Counted from the stretch's first letter, positions 24,646 through 33,715 are shown. The stretch: 64,000 nucleotides of DNA from Solirubrobacter phytolaccae (GCF_027587195.1 NZ_JAPDDP010000032.1:1-64000); one strand, 5' to 3'. Numbers and translations: made by a program. Notes: generated from the sequence alone by a model not told the origin.

Positions 24646-24763
24646 GACCTTCTTCAGCCTTAGCGCACTCCGAGCACCGGCGTCAAGTGCGAATTTCGCC
24701 GATTTGCAGGCAAAACGGCACGCCGCGACCAGCCACCCGCGCAGCTCGCCAAATCGCCCGGAT

Positions 24764-25078
24764 CTACAGCCGAACGGGTGGCGGGCGCATCGCCAGCGCC
24801 GCCGCGAGGCTGCAGCCGACCGGCCGCACGACCAGCGCCAACCGCGGGCGCCGCATCGAGCTCGCCCGCGCGACCGCACGCGTCTCGAACCGCGCACGCA
24901 GCCGCGAGATGAGCGCCTCACCCGGGCGCATGCCCAGGCACAGCAGCGCGAGCAGGACGACGGCCGGCGCGAACGCCAGCGTCAGCCCAGGGTCAGCCAG
25001 CCCGGCGAGGGCGAGGAGCAGCACGAGCACGGCGAACGCCATGACGGTGCCGCGCGGCATGACCAGAGCGCGCTGCAT
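24764..25078 (-). CDS. Small membrane protein with basic tail (paralogue 2)
   Basis: 104 residues from ATG 25078; an in-frame ATG six codons later is possible. Two hydrophobic segments (about 12-28 and 33-48) are followed by GMRPGEALISRLRAR, a basic stretch and the end AMRPPPVRL. Its similarity to the gene at 24361-24645 suggests a tandem duplication. No catalytic motif is visible. Function unknown. Confidence 0.6.
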   Translation of the reverse strand: MQRALVMPRGTVMAFAVLVLLLALAGLADPGLTLAFAPAVVLLALLCLGMRPGEALISRLRARFETRAVARASSMRRPRLALVVRPVGCSLAAALAMRPPPVRL

Positions 25079-25122
25079 GAGAACGGGCGGAGTAATACCG
25101 GCTCGAGCGCCGCGGCGCAATG

Positions 25123-27288
25123 TCAGCGCGTGACGCTGGTGCCCGTGTGGAAGCCGCGGTCGCGTACGCCGAACCACTGCGCGAGGATCATCCGGGCCGC
25201 CGGGGCGGCGGTCGCGGCGCCGAAACCGCCCCGCTCGACCGTCACCACGACGACGATCGGCCGGCCGCCGTCCTTGACGAAGCACGCGTACCACGCCTGG
25301 TCGGGGTTGACGCCGCGCTCCGCGGTGCCGGTCTTCCCGTACACGGGGTGGCGCTTCATCGGCCAGCCCTTGAACACGTCGGCGGACGTGCCCTGCTCCT
25401 CCCGCGCGGCGCGGCGCAGCCCGTCGAGCACGGCCTGCCGGTCGCGCGGGTCGAGCTCGATCGTGCGGCGCGGGTTGGGGCGGAACTCCTGGATCGGGAC
25501 GCCGTTGGCGTCGTCGATCGACTGGCCGAGGTGCGGCTTGACGAGCTTGCCGCCGTTCGCGATCGCCGCGTAGGCGACCGCGACCTGCATCGGCGTGGCC
25601 TGCAGGTCGCCCTGCCCGACCGCGAGGTTGAGGTTGTCACCGCCCGTCCACTCCTTCTCGACCCCGCCGCACGCGATCAGCGCCTCCATCGTCCCGCGCG
25701 GGACGTTCTCGCGCTCCGTGCAGGCGCGGTACTTCGCGAACTCGACCTGTCGCCACTTGCGGTCCGGCACGAGCCCCGCACGTTCGCCGGGGAGGTCGAT
25801 GCCAGTCCGGTGGCCGTAGCCGAAGCGCTCCGCCCAGCGCTGGATCACGCGGTCGTCGGCCTGCGCGCCGAGCTTGAAGAAGAAGATGTCCGAGGAGACC
25901 TTCAGCGCGTCCGACACGTTCAGCGAGCCGAACCGCGCCTCGCGCGCGTTCTGGTAGTCGCGACCGCCGTACTCCCAGTGCCCGTCGTCCTCGAGCTCGC
26001 GCGACGGCGTGATCAGACCCGACTCGAGCGCGGCGAACGCGGTCACGGGCTTGAACGTCGACGCGGACGGATAGACGGACTCGGTCACGCGGTTGAGCAG
26101 GGGCGCGTGGGTCGCGTCGGAGGTCAGGAAGCGCCATTTGCTCTCCGTGAACGGCCGCGCGAAGACGCTCGCCTCGAAGCTCGGCGCCGAGCCCATCGCG
26201 AACACCTCGCCGGTGAACGGGTCCATGGCCACGAACGCGCCCGCGCGCGCCCCGTGCTCGGAGTGCGCCATGGCCTGCGCGAGCGCCCGCTCGCCGGTCT
26301 CCTGCAGGTCCAGGTCGAGCGTCAGCCGCAGCCGCTGGCCCTGCTGGGGCTGGGTGACGAGCACGCGCCGCTCGTCGTCGCGCGCGCCCATCGCGTCGAC
26401 CTTGAACCGCGTCGCGCCGTCCACGCCGCGCAGGAACTTGTCGTACTGCGCCTCCAGCCCGCTCTGCCCGATCCGCGTGCCCTGCTTGACGCCCTTGAAC
26501 TTCGGCGTGCCGAGCTGGGTGTCGGTGATCTCGGAGACGGTCCCGAACAGCTGCGCGGCGAGCGTGCCGCGCGGGTACTCGCGCACGTAGCGGTCGGTCA
26601 CGACAACGCCGGCGAAGGACTCCGGGCGCTCGCGCATGAAGTTGAAGCGCTCGAGCGGGACGTCCGTGCGGACCGTGACGTTCGCGAACGGCGTGTCCGC
26701 GATGCTGCGGATCACACGCTCGTGGATCGTCTCCGGCGTGATCTTGATCGCCCGGCCGATGCGGCGGTAGAGCGCCGTCAGCTCCGGCTCGCCGGCGGGC
26801 AGCGGCGGCAGCGGCACCTCGCGCGCGGCTTCGCCGAGGTGCTTCAGGCGGGTGCGCTCGCGAACCTCCTCGGGGGTGGAGGCGCGCCCGTCGTCACGCA
26901 GCTGGCGCGCGAGCGCCTCGTAGCGCCACTTGCTCGCGAGCCGCTCGGTCTCCGCGACGCCCAGCTTCGCGCGGTACTCGTCGGCCTGGTCGTGGACCGC
27001 CTTCGGCAGCGCGGACGGCACGAGCTGCACCACCGCCGCCTTGCGGGTGCTGACGAGCGGCCGGCGGTGACGATCGACGATGTCGCCGCGCGGCGCCTCG
27101 ATCTTCTCCGACCGGTGCCCGTTGCGGGCCGCGGCGCCGCGCGCGACGTCGCCCGTGAGGATCTGCAGGTACCAGAGCCGGAAGAAGACGACCGCGAACA
27201 GCACGAACGCGATCCCGCCGAGCACGGCGACGCGCCACGCCAGCTGGGGCGTGATCGGGCGCACGCGATCCTCGACGCGCTGTGGCAT
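25123..27288 (-). CDS. Class B penicillin-binding protein (PBP2/MrdA-like transpeptidase)
   Basis: 721 residues. A single N-terminal membrane helix (about 18-38) precedes a dimerisation-domain region, with RGDIVDRHRRPL typical of class B PBPs, and a C-terminal transpeptidase domain: SxxK with Ser410 (STFK, 410-413), an SSD second motif, and KTGT (652-655). It cross-links peptidoglycan outside the membrane, for elongation or division. No FtsW/RodA partner is adjacent, which is unusual for mrdA-type genes. All three catalytic motifs are intact. Confidence 0.93.
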   Translation of the reverse strand: MPQRVEDRVRPITPQLAWRVAVLGGIAFVLFAVVFFRLWYLQILTGDVARGAAARNGHRSEKIEAPRGDIVDRHRRPLVSTRKAAVVQLVPSALPKAVHDQADEYRAKLGVAETERLASKWRYEALARQLRDDGRASTPEEVRERTRLKHLGEAAREVPLPPLPAGEPELTALYRRIGRAIKITPETIHERVIRSIADTPFANVTVRTDVPLERFNFMRERPESFAGVVVTDRYVREYPRGTLAAQLFGTVSEITDTQLGTPKFKGVKQGTRIGQSGLEAQYDKFLRGVDGATRFKVDAMGARDDERRVLVTQPQQGQRLRLTLDLDLQETGERALAQAMAHSEHGARAGAFVAMDPFTGEVFAMGSAPSFEASVFARPFTESKWRFLTSDATHAPLLNRVTESVYPSASTFKPVTAFAALESGLITPSRELEDDGHWEYGGRDYQNAREARFGSLNVSDALKVSSDIFFFKLGAQADDRVIQRWAERFGYGHRTGIDLPGERAGLVPDRKWRQVEFAKYRACTERENVPRGTMEALIACGGVEKEWTGGDNLNLAVGQGDLQATPMQVAVAYAAIANGGKLVKPHLGQSIDDANGVPIQEFRPNPRRTIELDPRDRQAVLDGLRRAAREEQGTSADVFKGWPMKRHPVYGKTGTAERGVNPDQAWYACFVKDGGRPIVVVVTVERGGFGAATAAPAARMILAQWFGVRDRGFHTGTSVTR

Positions 27289-27333
27289 GCACCTCTATGT
27301 GCAGCCACGCCGACCATTTGTGACCAGCTTTTT

Positions 27334-28005
27334 TTACGGCAGGATGTCGGCGAGCGAGGCGGCGTAGCGGCCGTTGGCCTCTTCGATCTCGCCCTCGATG
27401 TGCAGCTTGGCCGGGCCCTTGTCCGTCCACAGCTCCAGGAAGTACGCCCAGCCGGGCTGCTCGGCCTCGTCGGACTTGGTGATCGCCTCGACGCGGTAGA
27501 TCTCCTTCGGCGGGAACACGAGCGCCTCCGGCAGGTCGTCCTCGAGCCGGCGGCGCATGTCCTCGACCTCGAGCCGCTCGTGCGAGAGCTCGCGCAGCTC
27601 CTCGTAGTCGCCGTCGACCACGAGCTCGATCAGGTCCTCGAGCACCTTCTGCATGCCCTCGGGCAGCGGCTCGAGCCCGGGCTGCACCGACTCCAGCGGC
27701 TGCAGCACGTAGTCGGGCGTGAGCTCGAGCCGGTTGTAGAAGTAGTCCTCGCACGCGCCGCGGGCCTGGCGCCGGATGCCCTTGGAGATGCCGGCGGCGC
27801 CGAGCGCGAGGATGCCCGCCTCGATCGCCTCGTCCAGCGTGTTCTGACGACGAGCCATCTGCGCCGTCACGACCCGACCGTGCTCGGTCTCGGTGGCGAT
27901 CGAGGCGCCGTCCAGGTACATCGAGGGCGTCTCGTGGCGGTCGTAGCCCGGGCAGGCGCGAACGGCCGAATGCATGACGATCAGGTGATCTCCCACGCCG
28001 AGCAT
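27334..28005 (-). CDS. Conserved protein of unknown function
   Basis: 223 residues from ATG 28005; an ATG at 27975 is an alternative, and neither has a strong ribosome-binding site. It is acidic and mixed alpha/beta, with no signal peptide or membrane segment. A helical LDEAIEAGILALGAAG segment and a PEGMQKVLEDLIELVVDGDYEEL stretch look like a folded cytoplasmic protein. I do not recognise the family. It ends 45 nt upstream of the PBP gene in the same direction, so co-transcription is possible. Confidence 0.65.
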   Translation of the reverse strand: MLGVGDHLIVMHSAVRACPGYDRHETPSMYLDGASIATETEHGRVVTAQMARRQNTLDEAIEAGILALGAAGISKGIRRQARGACEDYFYNRLELTPDYVLQPLESVQPGLEPLPEGMQKVLEDLIELVVDGDYEELRELSHERLEVEDMRRRLEDDLPEALVFPPKEIYRVEAITKSDEAEQPGWAYFLELWTDKGPAKLHIEGEIEEANGRYAASLADILP

Positions 28006-28132
28006 CCTACGAACGCCGCACGCGCCGACTCGCGCGCTACCCTGAAGGAGTCAGACAGCGAAGGCAACCCGAGGGCGAGACCTCTTTTAGACGTCCCCTT
28101 TCCAGCGAAAGCCGCCTGATCTTCTGATGGCC

Positions 28133-28220
28133 GAGAGTCCACCCCCGGGTGGGCTTTCCGCGTTAAGGGGTCCGGGGAATCCCTGAGGCGCCTCGGGGCA
28201 AGTCCCAATGGTCACGCGAC
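28133..28220 (+). ncRNA. Candidate structured 5' leader of the peptidoglycan-binding gene
   Basis: Three stable hairpins follow each other on the plus strand. The first has a 12-bp stem (28133-28144 with 28147-28158) containing two G-U pairs that pair only in the plus-strand RNA. The second pairs a CCCTGAGG arm with CCTCGGGG. The third has a GGTC/GACC stem around 28210. They precede the ATG at 28251. Actinobacterial cell-wall genes are often preceded by riboswitches, but the c-di-AMP, cobalamin and SAM consensus elements I know do not fit. Either an unknown leader or incidental GC pairing. Confidence 0.35.
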
Positions 28221-28250
28221 CGTTCACGGGCGACAGTGGAGTGCAGAACG

Positions 28251-28565
28251 ATGCACCTGACTCGCCCCCTCATCGCCCGCCCCCGCCCGCTGCGGCTCCC
28301 GCGCCTGGACGGCGCCGCCGCCGCGCTGCGCGCCGTGGCCGTCCCCGGGTCGGTCGCCGGCGGCGCGCCCGCCCTGCACGCCCGCACCGCCCAGGAGCGC
28401 CTCGCCGCGCACGGCTTCCTCCCCGTCGACGCCGTCACCGGCCGCTACGACCGCCGCACGCTGGACGCGCTCGCGCGCTTCCAGGCCGCGCATCTGCTGC
28501 CCGTCGACGGCCAGCTCGACCCGCGCACGGCCGACGCGCTGCTTCAGGGTCGCGGGGAAAGTTAA
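28251..28565 (+). CDS. Small peptidoglycan-binding-domain protein
   Basis: 104 residues from ATG 28251, with GGAG 9 nt upstream; GTG 28236 is in frame but poorly placed. A basic, Pro-rich N-terminus leads to a peptidoglycan-binding-like domain (about 45-100): QERLAAHGFLPVDAVTGRYDRRTLDALARFQAAHLLPVDGQLD carries the Q-L/G-x-V-D-G-x-x-G-x-x-T pattern of PG_binding_1. No typical signal peptide is seen, though the N-terminus could be a weak one. It probably targets the cell wall. No catalytic domain is attached. It is preceded by the structured leader. Confidence 0.75.
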   Translation: MHLTRPLIARPRPLRLPRLDGAAAALRAVAVPGSVAGGAPALHARTAQERLAAHGFLPVDAVTGRYDRRTLDALARFQAAHLLPVDGQLDPRTADALLQGRGES

Positions 28566-28615
28566 GGGCGCGGCACCGATTGCCGACGGAGGTGCGGTCC
28601 GGGTTGAGTGCCCGG

Positions 28616-30268
28616 ATGCTCCGACTCCTCCCCATCCTCGTCGTGCTCTCGCTGCTCGTGCCCGGGGTCGCGTCCGCCGCGACCGGCCAGCGCGACCCCT
28701 CGTTCGGCTCCGGCGGTGAGTTCCGCCTCGCGGGCGAGCCGGTCCGCGCCGTCGCCCGGCAGGCCGACGGCCGGCTCGTGCTCGCCGGCGAACGCCGCGT
28801 CTACCGCCTGACCGCCAACGGCAACCTCGACCTGACCTTCGGCACGAGCGGGTTCGTGACGCCCGCGGGTGCCGACCGCCTCCGCGCGCTCGTGCTCCAG
28901 CCCGACGGCAGGATCGTCGTCGGCGGCAGCGCCGGCACCCGCGCGACGCTGTGGCGCTTCGACGCCGCCGGCCAGCCGGACGCCGCGTTCGGCACGTCCG
29001 GTCGCGCGACGCTCACGACCACCACCGCGACCGAGCAGGTCACCGCGCTCGCGCTCGCCGCGGAGGACAAGCTCGTCGTGGCCGGCGAGGGCGCGGGCGA
29101 CTCGCTCGTGTGGCGCCGCCGCGGCCGGGACGGCGCGCCCGACGCCAACTTCAACGCCGGCGGCCGCCTCGCGATCACGTTCGCCGCCGACTCGACCGAG
29201 ACCGCCACCGCCCTCGCGGTCCAGCCCAACGGCCGGATCCTGCTCGCCGGCAGCACCGCGACCGATGCGTTCATCGCCCGCCTGCACCCGGTCGCCGGCC
29301 TCGACCCGGCCTACCCGGGCGCCGGCAAGCAGCGGCTCAACCTGGGCGGCACCGAGACCGCCGCCGGCCTGCTGCTGCAGCCCGACGGCAAGCTCGTCGT
29401 CACGGGCCGCACGTCGGTCGGCGCGAACGGCGTCGTCTGGCGCTTCCAGGCCGACGGCCTGCCCGACGACACGTTCAACGACGCCGGCGTGCAGTTCCTC
29501 GAGCTCGATTCCAGCGAGACGCTCGGCGCGCCGCTGCTCCAGCCCGACGGCAAGCTCGTGCTGCCGGGCTCCACCGGGACCAGCGGCGCGGTCCACCGGC
29601 TGACCGGCAGTGGCCGCCGCGACCCCACCTTCGACGCCGACGGCACCGCGACCATCAACGCCGCGGCACTGACGACCGGCGCGCTGCAGGACAACGGGAA
29701 CGTCGTCGTGGCGGGCACGTCCGGCGCCGACGGCGTGCTCTACCGCCTCTTCGGCGACCCGTTCCGGGTGACCGCGTCGACGACCGGCAACGGCGCGCTG
29801 CTGGTCAATGGCAGCGCGTGCACCTTCTCGTGCACGCACCTACTCGACCCCGGCACGAACGTCGAGCTGCGCGCGGTCCCGTTCGGCGGCTCGTACCTCG
29901 CCGTCGTGCTCGGCGCGCCGTGCGGCCTGCCCTGCTCCTACGCCATCGACCGGCCGCTCTCGATCCACGCCCGCTTCGAGTCGTTCTTCCCGGCCGTGGC
30001 CGCCACCGAGCCAGAGCGGGATACGAGCGCACCGAAGATCACCCGCGCGCGGCTCATCGACCGGACCGTGCGCTTCACCCTCTCCGAAGCGGCCACGACC
30101 ACCGCCACCGTCAAGCGCGGTGGGCGCGTGATCACGCGCGCGCGGGGCACGAAGTCGGCGCTCACGCTCCGCAAGCGACTGACGCCCGGCCGCTACCGGA
30201 TCACGCTCGTCGCCACCGACGCCGCCGGCAACCGCTCCAAGCCGGTGACGCTGACCGCGCGGCGCTGA
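28616..30268 (+). CDS. Secreted delta-60 repeat beta-propeller protein
   Basis: 550 residues from ATG 28616; an in-frame TTG at 28604 lies 11 nt after GGAGG and may be the true start. A signal peptide (about 1-21) is followed by at least six delta-60 repeats with the LQPDGKLVVxG signature, each about 50-55 residues, then a Cys-containing segment and a C-terminal basic Ig-like domain ending DAAGNRSKPVTLTARR. Extracellular; such repeats form propeller-like folds, and no enzymatic activity is implied. The C-terminal domain resembles that of the 19535-21349 protein. Confidence 0.87.
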   Translation: MLRLLPILVVLSLLVPGVASAATGQRDPSFGSGGEFRLAGEPVRAVARQADGRLVLAGERRVYRLTANGNLDLTFGTSGFVTPAGADRLRALVLQPDGRIVVGGSAGTRATLWRFDAAGQPDAAFGTSGRATLTTTTATEQVTALALAAEDKLVVAGEGAGDSLVWRRRGRDGAPDANFNAGGRLAITFAADSTETATALAVQPNGRILLAGSTATDAFIARLHPVAGLDPAYPGAGKQRLNLGGTETAAGLLLQPDGKLVVTGRTSVGANGVVWRFQADGLPDDTFNDAGVQFLELDSSETLGAPLLQPDGKLVLPGSTGTSGAVHRLTGSGRRDPTFDADGTATINAAALTTGALQDNGNVVVAGTSGADGVLYRLFGDPFRVTASTTGNGALLVNGSACTFSCTHLLDPGTNVELRAVPFGGSYLAVVLGAPCGLPCSYAIDRPLSIHARFESFFPAVAATEPERDTSAPKITRARLIDRTVRFTLSEAATTTATVKRGGRVITRARGTKSALTLRKRLTPGRYRITLVATDAAGNRSKPVTLTARR

Positions 30269-31519
30269 TCACATGAGCTCGACGAGTGCGCCGCCGGCTG
30301 CCCGCGCCGACGTCGTGAGCACGCCGCGGTCGACGTTGTCGATCGTGTCGCAGCCCCGGTGGTAGCACTTGTCGAGCCCCGTGAAGAGGCCCCCGACCGG
30401 GATGTTCGCGGCGGCGAAGGGCGCGTGGTCGGAGCTGTCGCCGAGGTCGTCGCGGGGCGCGTCCTCACCCAGCTGCCGGCGCAACGCCGCCGCGATCGCC
30501 GGGTCGCCGTCGTAGATCGCGGGCTCGGCGCCCGGTGAGCCGACCATGTCGAGGTTGACGTAGGCGGCGATCCGGGCGCGCTCGGCGCGGCTGAGGTCCT
30601 GGACGTAGCGGGTGGAGCCGACCAGGCCGATCTCCTCGGCGCCCCAGAACCCGAACCGCAGCGCGGAGCCGTCCGGGAGGCGGCGCCCGCCGAGCTCCTC
30701 CGCGATCTCCAGGACGGCCGCGACGCCGCTGCCGTTGTCGTTGAGCCCGGGCCCCTCGTCGACGGAGTCCAGGTGCGCGCCGGCCATCACGACCCGGGCC
30801 GCGCCGGCCGCGCCCGCCTCGGCGATCACGCTCGGCGAGCGCCGCTCCGACGACTCCGCGTCGACCACCACGCGCGCCTCTTCGCCCGCCAGACCGGCGC
30901 CGTCCGTCCCCACGGCCACCACCGGAATCCGCGCTCCTGGGCGCTGGAGCGAGCCGCGGACCGGGGCCTCGTCGGCGATCAGCACCGCGGCGGCGCCGGC
31001 CCGCTGCGCCGCGAGCACCTTCTGCCGGAACGGACACGTCCCGCGCTGGATCAGCGCGATCTCGCCGTCGCGCAGCGCCGTGAACGCCGCCGCGGTGCAG
31101 CCGATCGCGGTCGAGCGGACCCGTCCGGTCGCGGTGCCGCTGCCCGAGTACTGCAGGGTGCGCGCCGTGTACGTGCGCGAGCCGGCGGTCAGGCGCGGCG
31201 CCCGGCGCTCGCGGAAGGACGGCACCGCGACCTCCTGCGTGCTCACCCGGTACCCCGCCGCCCGCAGCCGGCCCGCGAGGTAGTCCGCGGTCGCGCGCTC
31301 CCCGGCCGTCCCCGCGGCGCGGTTGCCGCCGTTGGCGTCGGCGATCCGCTGCAGCGCGTCGAGGTGCTCGCCGAGCCCGGCCGGCGCGATCCGCCGCTCG
31401 ACGCCCGCGAGTGCCGCCGGTGCCGTCGGCGGCGCCGGTGTCTCCTCCCCGCGCGTCGTCAGCAGGAGCGCGGCGACGAAGGTGACGAGCGCCGCGGCGA
31501 GAGCGAGCAGGAGCTTCAC
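30269..31519 (-). CDS. Secreted M28-family zinc aminopeptidase with PA domain
   Basis: 416 residues from GTG 31519, which begins an N-terminal signal/anchor helix (about 3-21). A protease-associated insert (about 130-220, with IALIQRGTCPF and GAAAVLIAD) precedes the peptidase core. The M28 zinc ligands appear in order: GAHLDSVDEGPGLNDNGSG (His, Asp), AEEIGLVGS (catalytic Glu plus ligand Glu), YVNLDMVGS (Asp) and DSSDHAPFA (His). It removes N-terminal residues from peptides outside the cell. Its stop codon directly abuts the stop of the convergent delta-60 gene. Confidence 0.92.
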   Translation of the reverse strand: MKLLLALAAALVTFVAALLLTTRGEETPAPPTAPAALAGVERRIAPAGLGEHLDALQRIADANGGNRAAGTAGERATADYLAGRLRAAGYRVSTQEVAVPSFRERRAPRLTAGSRTYTARTLQYSGSGTATGRVRSTAIGCTAAAFTALRDGEIALIQRGTCPFRQKVLAAQRAGAAAVLIADEAPVRGSLQRPGARIPVVAVGTDGAGLAGEEARVVVDAESSERRSPSVIAEAGAAGAARVVMAGAHLDSVDEGPGLNDNGSGVAAVLEIAEELGGRRLPDGSALRFGFWGAEEIGLVGSTRYVQDLSRAERARIAAYVNLDMVGSPGAEPAIYDGDPAIAAALRRQLGEDAPRDDLGDSSDHAPFAAANIPVGGLFTGLDKCYHRGCDTIDNVDRGVLTTSARAAGGALVELM

Positions 31520-31574
31520 GCCGCACAGCCTGTCGCGTGGATCGTCGCGGCGAGATAAGTAGCGTGAGTGGGGC

Positions 31575-32144
31575 ATGCGCGTGATCACCGGAACTGCCAG
31601 GGGCACCAAGCTCCGCCCGCCGTCCTCGGACGGGACCCGCCCCATCAGCGACCGCGGGAAGGAAGCGCTCTTCAGCATCCTCACGTCGCGGATCCCCGAC
31701 TGCCGCTTCCTGGACCTGTTCGCGGGCACGGGCGGCGTCGGGATCGAGGCGCTGAGCCGCGGCGCCGCGGCCGCGACCTTCGTCGAGCTCGGCGACGTCG
31801 CGCTGCGCGACCTGCGCTGGAACCTCGAGCACACCCGCGTCGACGACCGCGCGAAGGTGGTCGCCGGGGACGTCTTCCAGTTCCTCCGGCGACCGCCCCT
31901 GGAGCCCTACGACGTCGTCTTCATCGCCCCGCCGCAGTGGAAGGAGCTGTGGGAGCCGACGGTGCAGCTGCTCGACGCCGAGCCGGCGTGGCTCGCCGAG
32001 GACGGGGTCGTGGTCGTGCAGACCGACCCGAAGGAGATCCACGACCTCGAGCTGCAGCGCCTCACGCGCGGCGACGTCCGCCGGTACGGCGGCGTCGCGT
32101 TCGCGTTCTACGCGTCATCTTCTCAGGCTCAGGTTGAGCCTTAG
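31575..32144 (+). CDS. rsmD: RsmD-like 16S rRNA (guanine-966 N2) methyltransferase
   Basis: 189 residues with the RsmD layout: MRVITGTARGTKL N-terminus, RP..DR.KEALFSIL, and the SAM-binding LDLFAGTGGVGIEALSRGA. The catalytic motif that is normally [D/N]PPY reads APPQ here (residues 118-121), so the first and fourth positions are both substituted. The rest of the fold is intact. Either activity is altered, or this is a diverged relative. The usual neighbour coaD is absent. The gene ends by overlapping the convergent FHA-HtrA gene by 4 bases. Confidence 0.85.
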   Translation: MRVITGTARGTKLRPPSSDGTRPISDRGKEALFSILTSRIPDCRFLDLFAGTGGVGIEALSRGAAAATFVELGDVALRDLRWNLEHTRVDDRAKVVAGDVFQFLRRPPLEPYDVVFIAPPQWKELWEPTVQLLDAEPAWLAEDGVVVVQTDPKEIHDLELQRLTRGDVRRYGGVAFAFYASSSQAQVEP

Positions 32145-33715
32145 CGAAGCTTGATCGTGCGCTTGAAATGCAGGCCGGCGCGCAGGATCGAGGACTGGAA
32201 GGCGTTCAGGCGGGCGCCGAACAGCGACAGCGGCGGGAAGCGGTAGCCCTCGACGCGGATCGTGTCGCCGGAGGCCTTGGAGTTGACGATGTCGCAGACG
32301 TCCTGGAACTTGCGGACGGGCGTGCCGTCAATCTCGTAGATCGTGTCGCCGAACTCGAACTTCTTCTTGTCGGCGGGTGAGCCGGCGTCGACGCTGAGGA
32401 CGACGAGCGCGCTGCCGGTGCGGCCGGTGGTGCGCGGGCGCAGCGGGAGCTGACCGCCGGTGAGCGGGAGCACCTGCCAGCCGAGGTAGCCGCTGTTCTT
32501 GCCGGCCTCGAGGTCGGCAAGCATCTGCTTGACGCGGTCGACGGCGATCGCGGCGTTCTGGTTCTGGCTCGAGCTGCGGCCGCTGCTGAACGTGTTGATG
32601 CCGACCACCTCGCCGCGCTCGTTGAACAGCGGGCCGCCGGAGTTGCCGCCGTTCAGCGGGGCCTGGTGCTGGATGACCTCGGGCAGCGCCGGTGAGGCCG
32701 CGCCGAGCGACGTCTTGCCGGTCGGCGCGGACACGATGCCCTCCGAGGCCTGCAGCGTGCGGCCGCTCAGCCGCTCCTCGAACGCGGACGGGTAGCCGAG
32801 GGCGACGACGCGGTCACCGGCGGCGACCTTGCCCGAGCTGCCGAGCTTGGCCTCGACCAGCGACTTCGGCGTCGGCCGGAGCGACACGAGCGCGAGGTCC
32901 TCGCACGGCGCCTGGGAGACGACGCGGGCGCTGATCTCGGTGCCGTCGGCGACCTTCGCCTTGATCGACGTCTGGCCCGCGACGACGTGCGCGTTGGTGA
33001 GCACGAGGCCCTTCTCGGCGTCGACGACGATGCCCGAGCCGCCGCCGCTCAAGGTCGTCTTGCGGCCGCGCGAGAAGCCCGGGCCGCGCGTGGAGAGCTC
33101 GACGGTGGACGGCGAGCCGCGCTTGATCTGCTGCGCGACTGTCAGCGTGGTCGGCTCGATCGGGCTCTTGATCGCCTTCCCGTCGTCCTCCCCGCCGGAC
33201 GAGGCGAGCGCGACCGCCACGCCGACGACCGCGAGCGTGCCGAGCACGCCGCCGCCGATCAGCGCGGCGCGCGGGACGGCGCGGGACGCAACGGTCGGCT
33301 GCTTGGCGGCCGCTGCGGGGACGGCGGGGAGCGGCGTGCGCGGCGTGTCCTGGCCGCCGGGACGGACGCGGCCGAACTGCGTCGGCTGCGCGGCCCGACC
33401 GGCGGGGTCGAGCACGTTGAGCTTGGTCTGGCCGAGCTCGACGACGTCGCCCGCCTGCAGGCGCCGCCGCGTCGTCACGCGCTCGTTGTTGACGTACGTG
33501 CCGTTGGTCGAGCCGAGGTCCTCGATCTCGATGCCCCCGTCGGGCGTGGCCTGGATGCGCGCGTGGCGGCGCGACAGCTCGGGGTCGTCGGCCAGGCGGC
33601 CGTTGTCGTCGTCGGCGAGCCGCCCGATCAGGAAGTCGCCGGTGCCGAGCACGATCTCCCGGCCCTTGGCGTTGCCGTCCGTGACCAGGAGCGTGTGCGT
33701 GTCCGTCGGGGTCAT
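32141..33715 (-). CDS. Membrane-anchored FHA-HtrA-PDZ serine protease
   Basis: 524 residues. A cytoplasmic FHA domain (about 1-102; GR 31-32, SRRH 48-51, STNG 69-72) recognises phosphothreonine. A transmembrane helix (about 150-171) is followed by an extracytoplasmic trypsin-like HtrA domain with His243 (NAHVV), Asp273 (EDLALV) and Ser359 (GNSGGP), then a C-terminal PDZ domain (about 410-500). The topology would let a cytoplasmic kinase signal reach an outer protease. A Ser/Thr kinase gene lies 106 bp upstream in the same direction. Confidence 0.92.
   Translation of the reverse strand: MTPTDTHTLLVTDGNAKGREIVLGTGDFLIGRLADDDNGRLADDPELSRRHARIQATPDGGIEIEDLGSTNGTYVNNERVTTRRRLQAGDVVELGQTKLNVLDPAGRAAQPTQFGRVRPGGQDTPRTPLPAVPAAAAKQPTVASRAVPRAALIGGGVLGTLAVVGVAVALASSGGEDDGKAIKSPIEPTTLTVAQQIKRGSPSTVELSTRGPGFSRGRKTTLSGGGSGIVVDAEKGLVLTNAHVVAGQTSIKAKVADGTEISARVVSQAPCEDLALVSLRPTPKSLVEAKLGSSGKVAAGDRVVALGYPSAFEERLSGRTLQASEGIVSAPTGKTSLGAASPALPEVIQHQAPLNGGNSGGPLFNERGEVVGINTFSSGRSSSQNQNAAIAVDRVKQMLADLEAGKNSGYLGWQVLPLTGGQLPLRPRTTGRTGSALVVLSVDAGSPADKKKFEFGDTIYEIDGTPVRKFQDVCDIVNSKASGDTIRVEGYRFPPLSLFGARLNAFQSSILRAGLHFKRTIKLR

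Noticed and set aside
28100-28250. c-di-AMP (ydaO) riboswitch upstream of the peptidoglycan-binding gene
   Set aside because: Context fits, but the conserved GGGUGAAUC and ACCCGACAGCUAACC-type elements are absent, so only an unassigned structured leader is claimed.
31519-31576. M28 peptidase starting at ATG 31576, overlapping the rsmD ATG
   Set aside because: The extra residues would bury the signal/anchor helix; GTG 31519 places it at the N-terminus.
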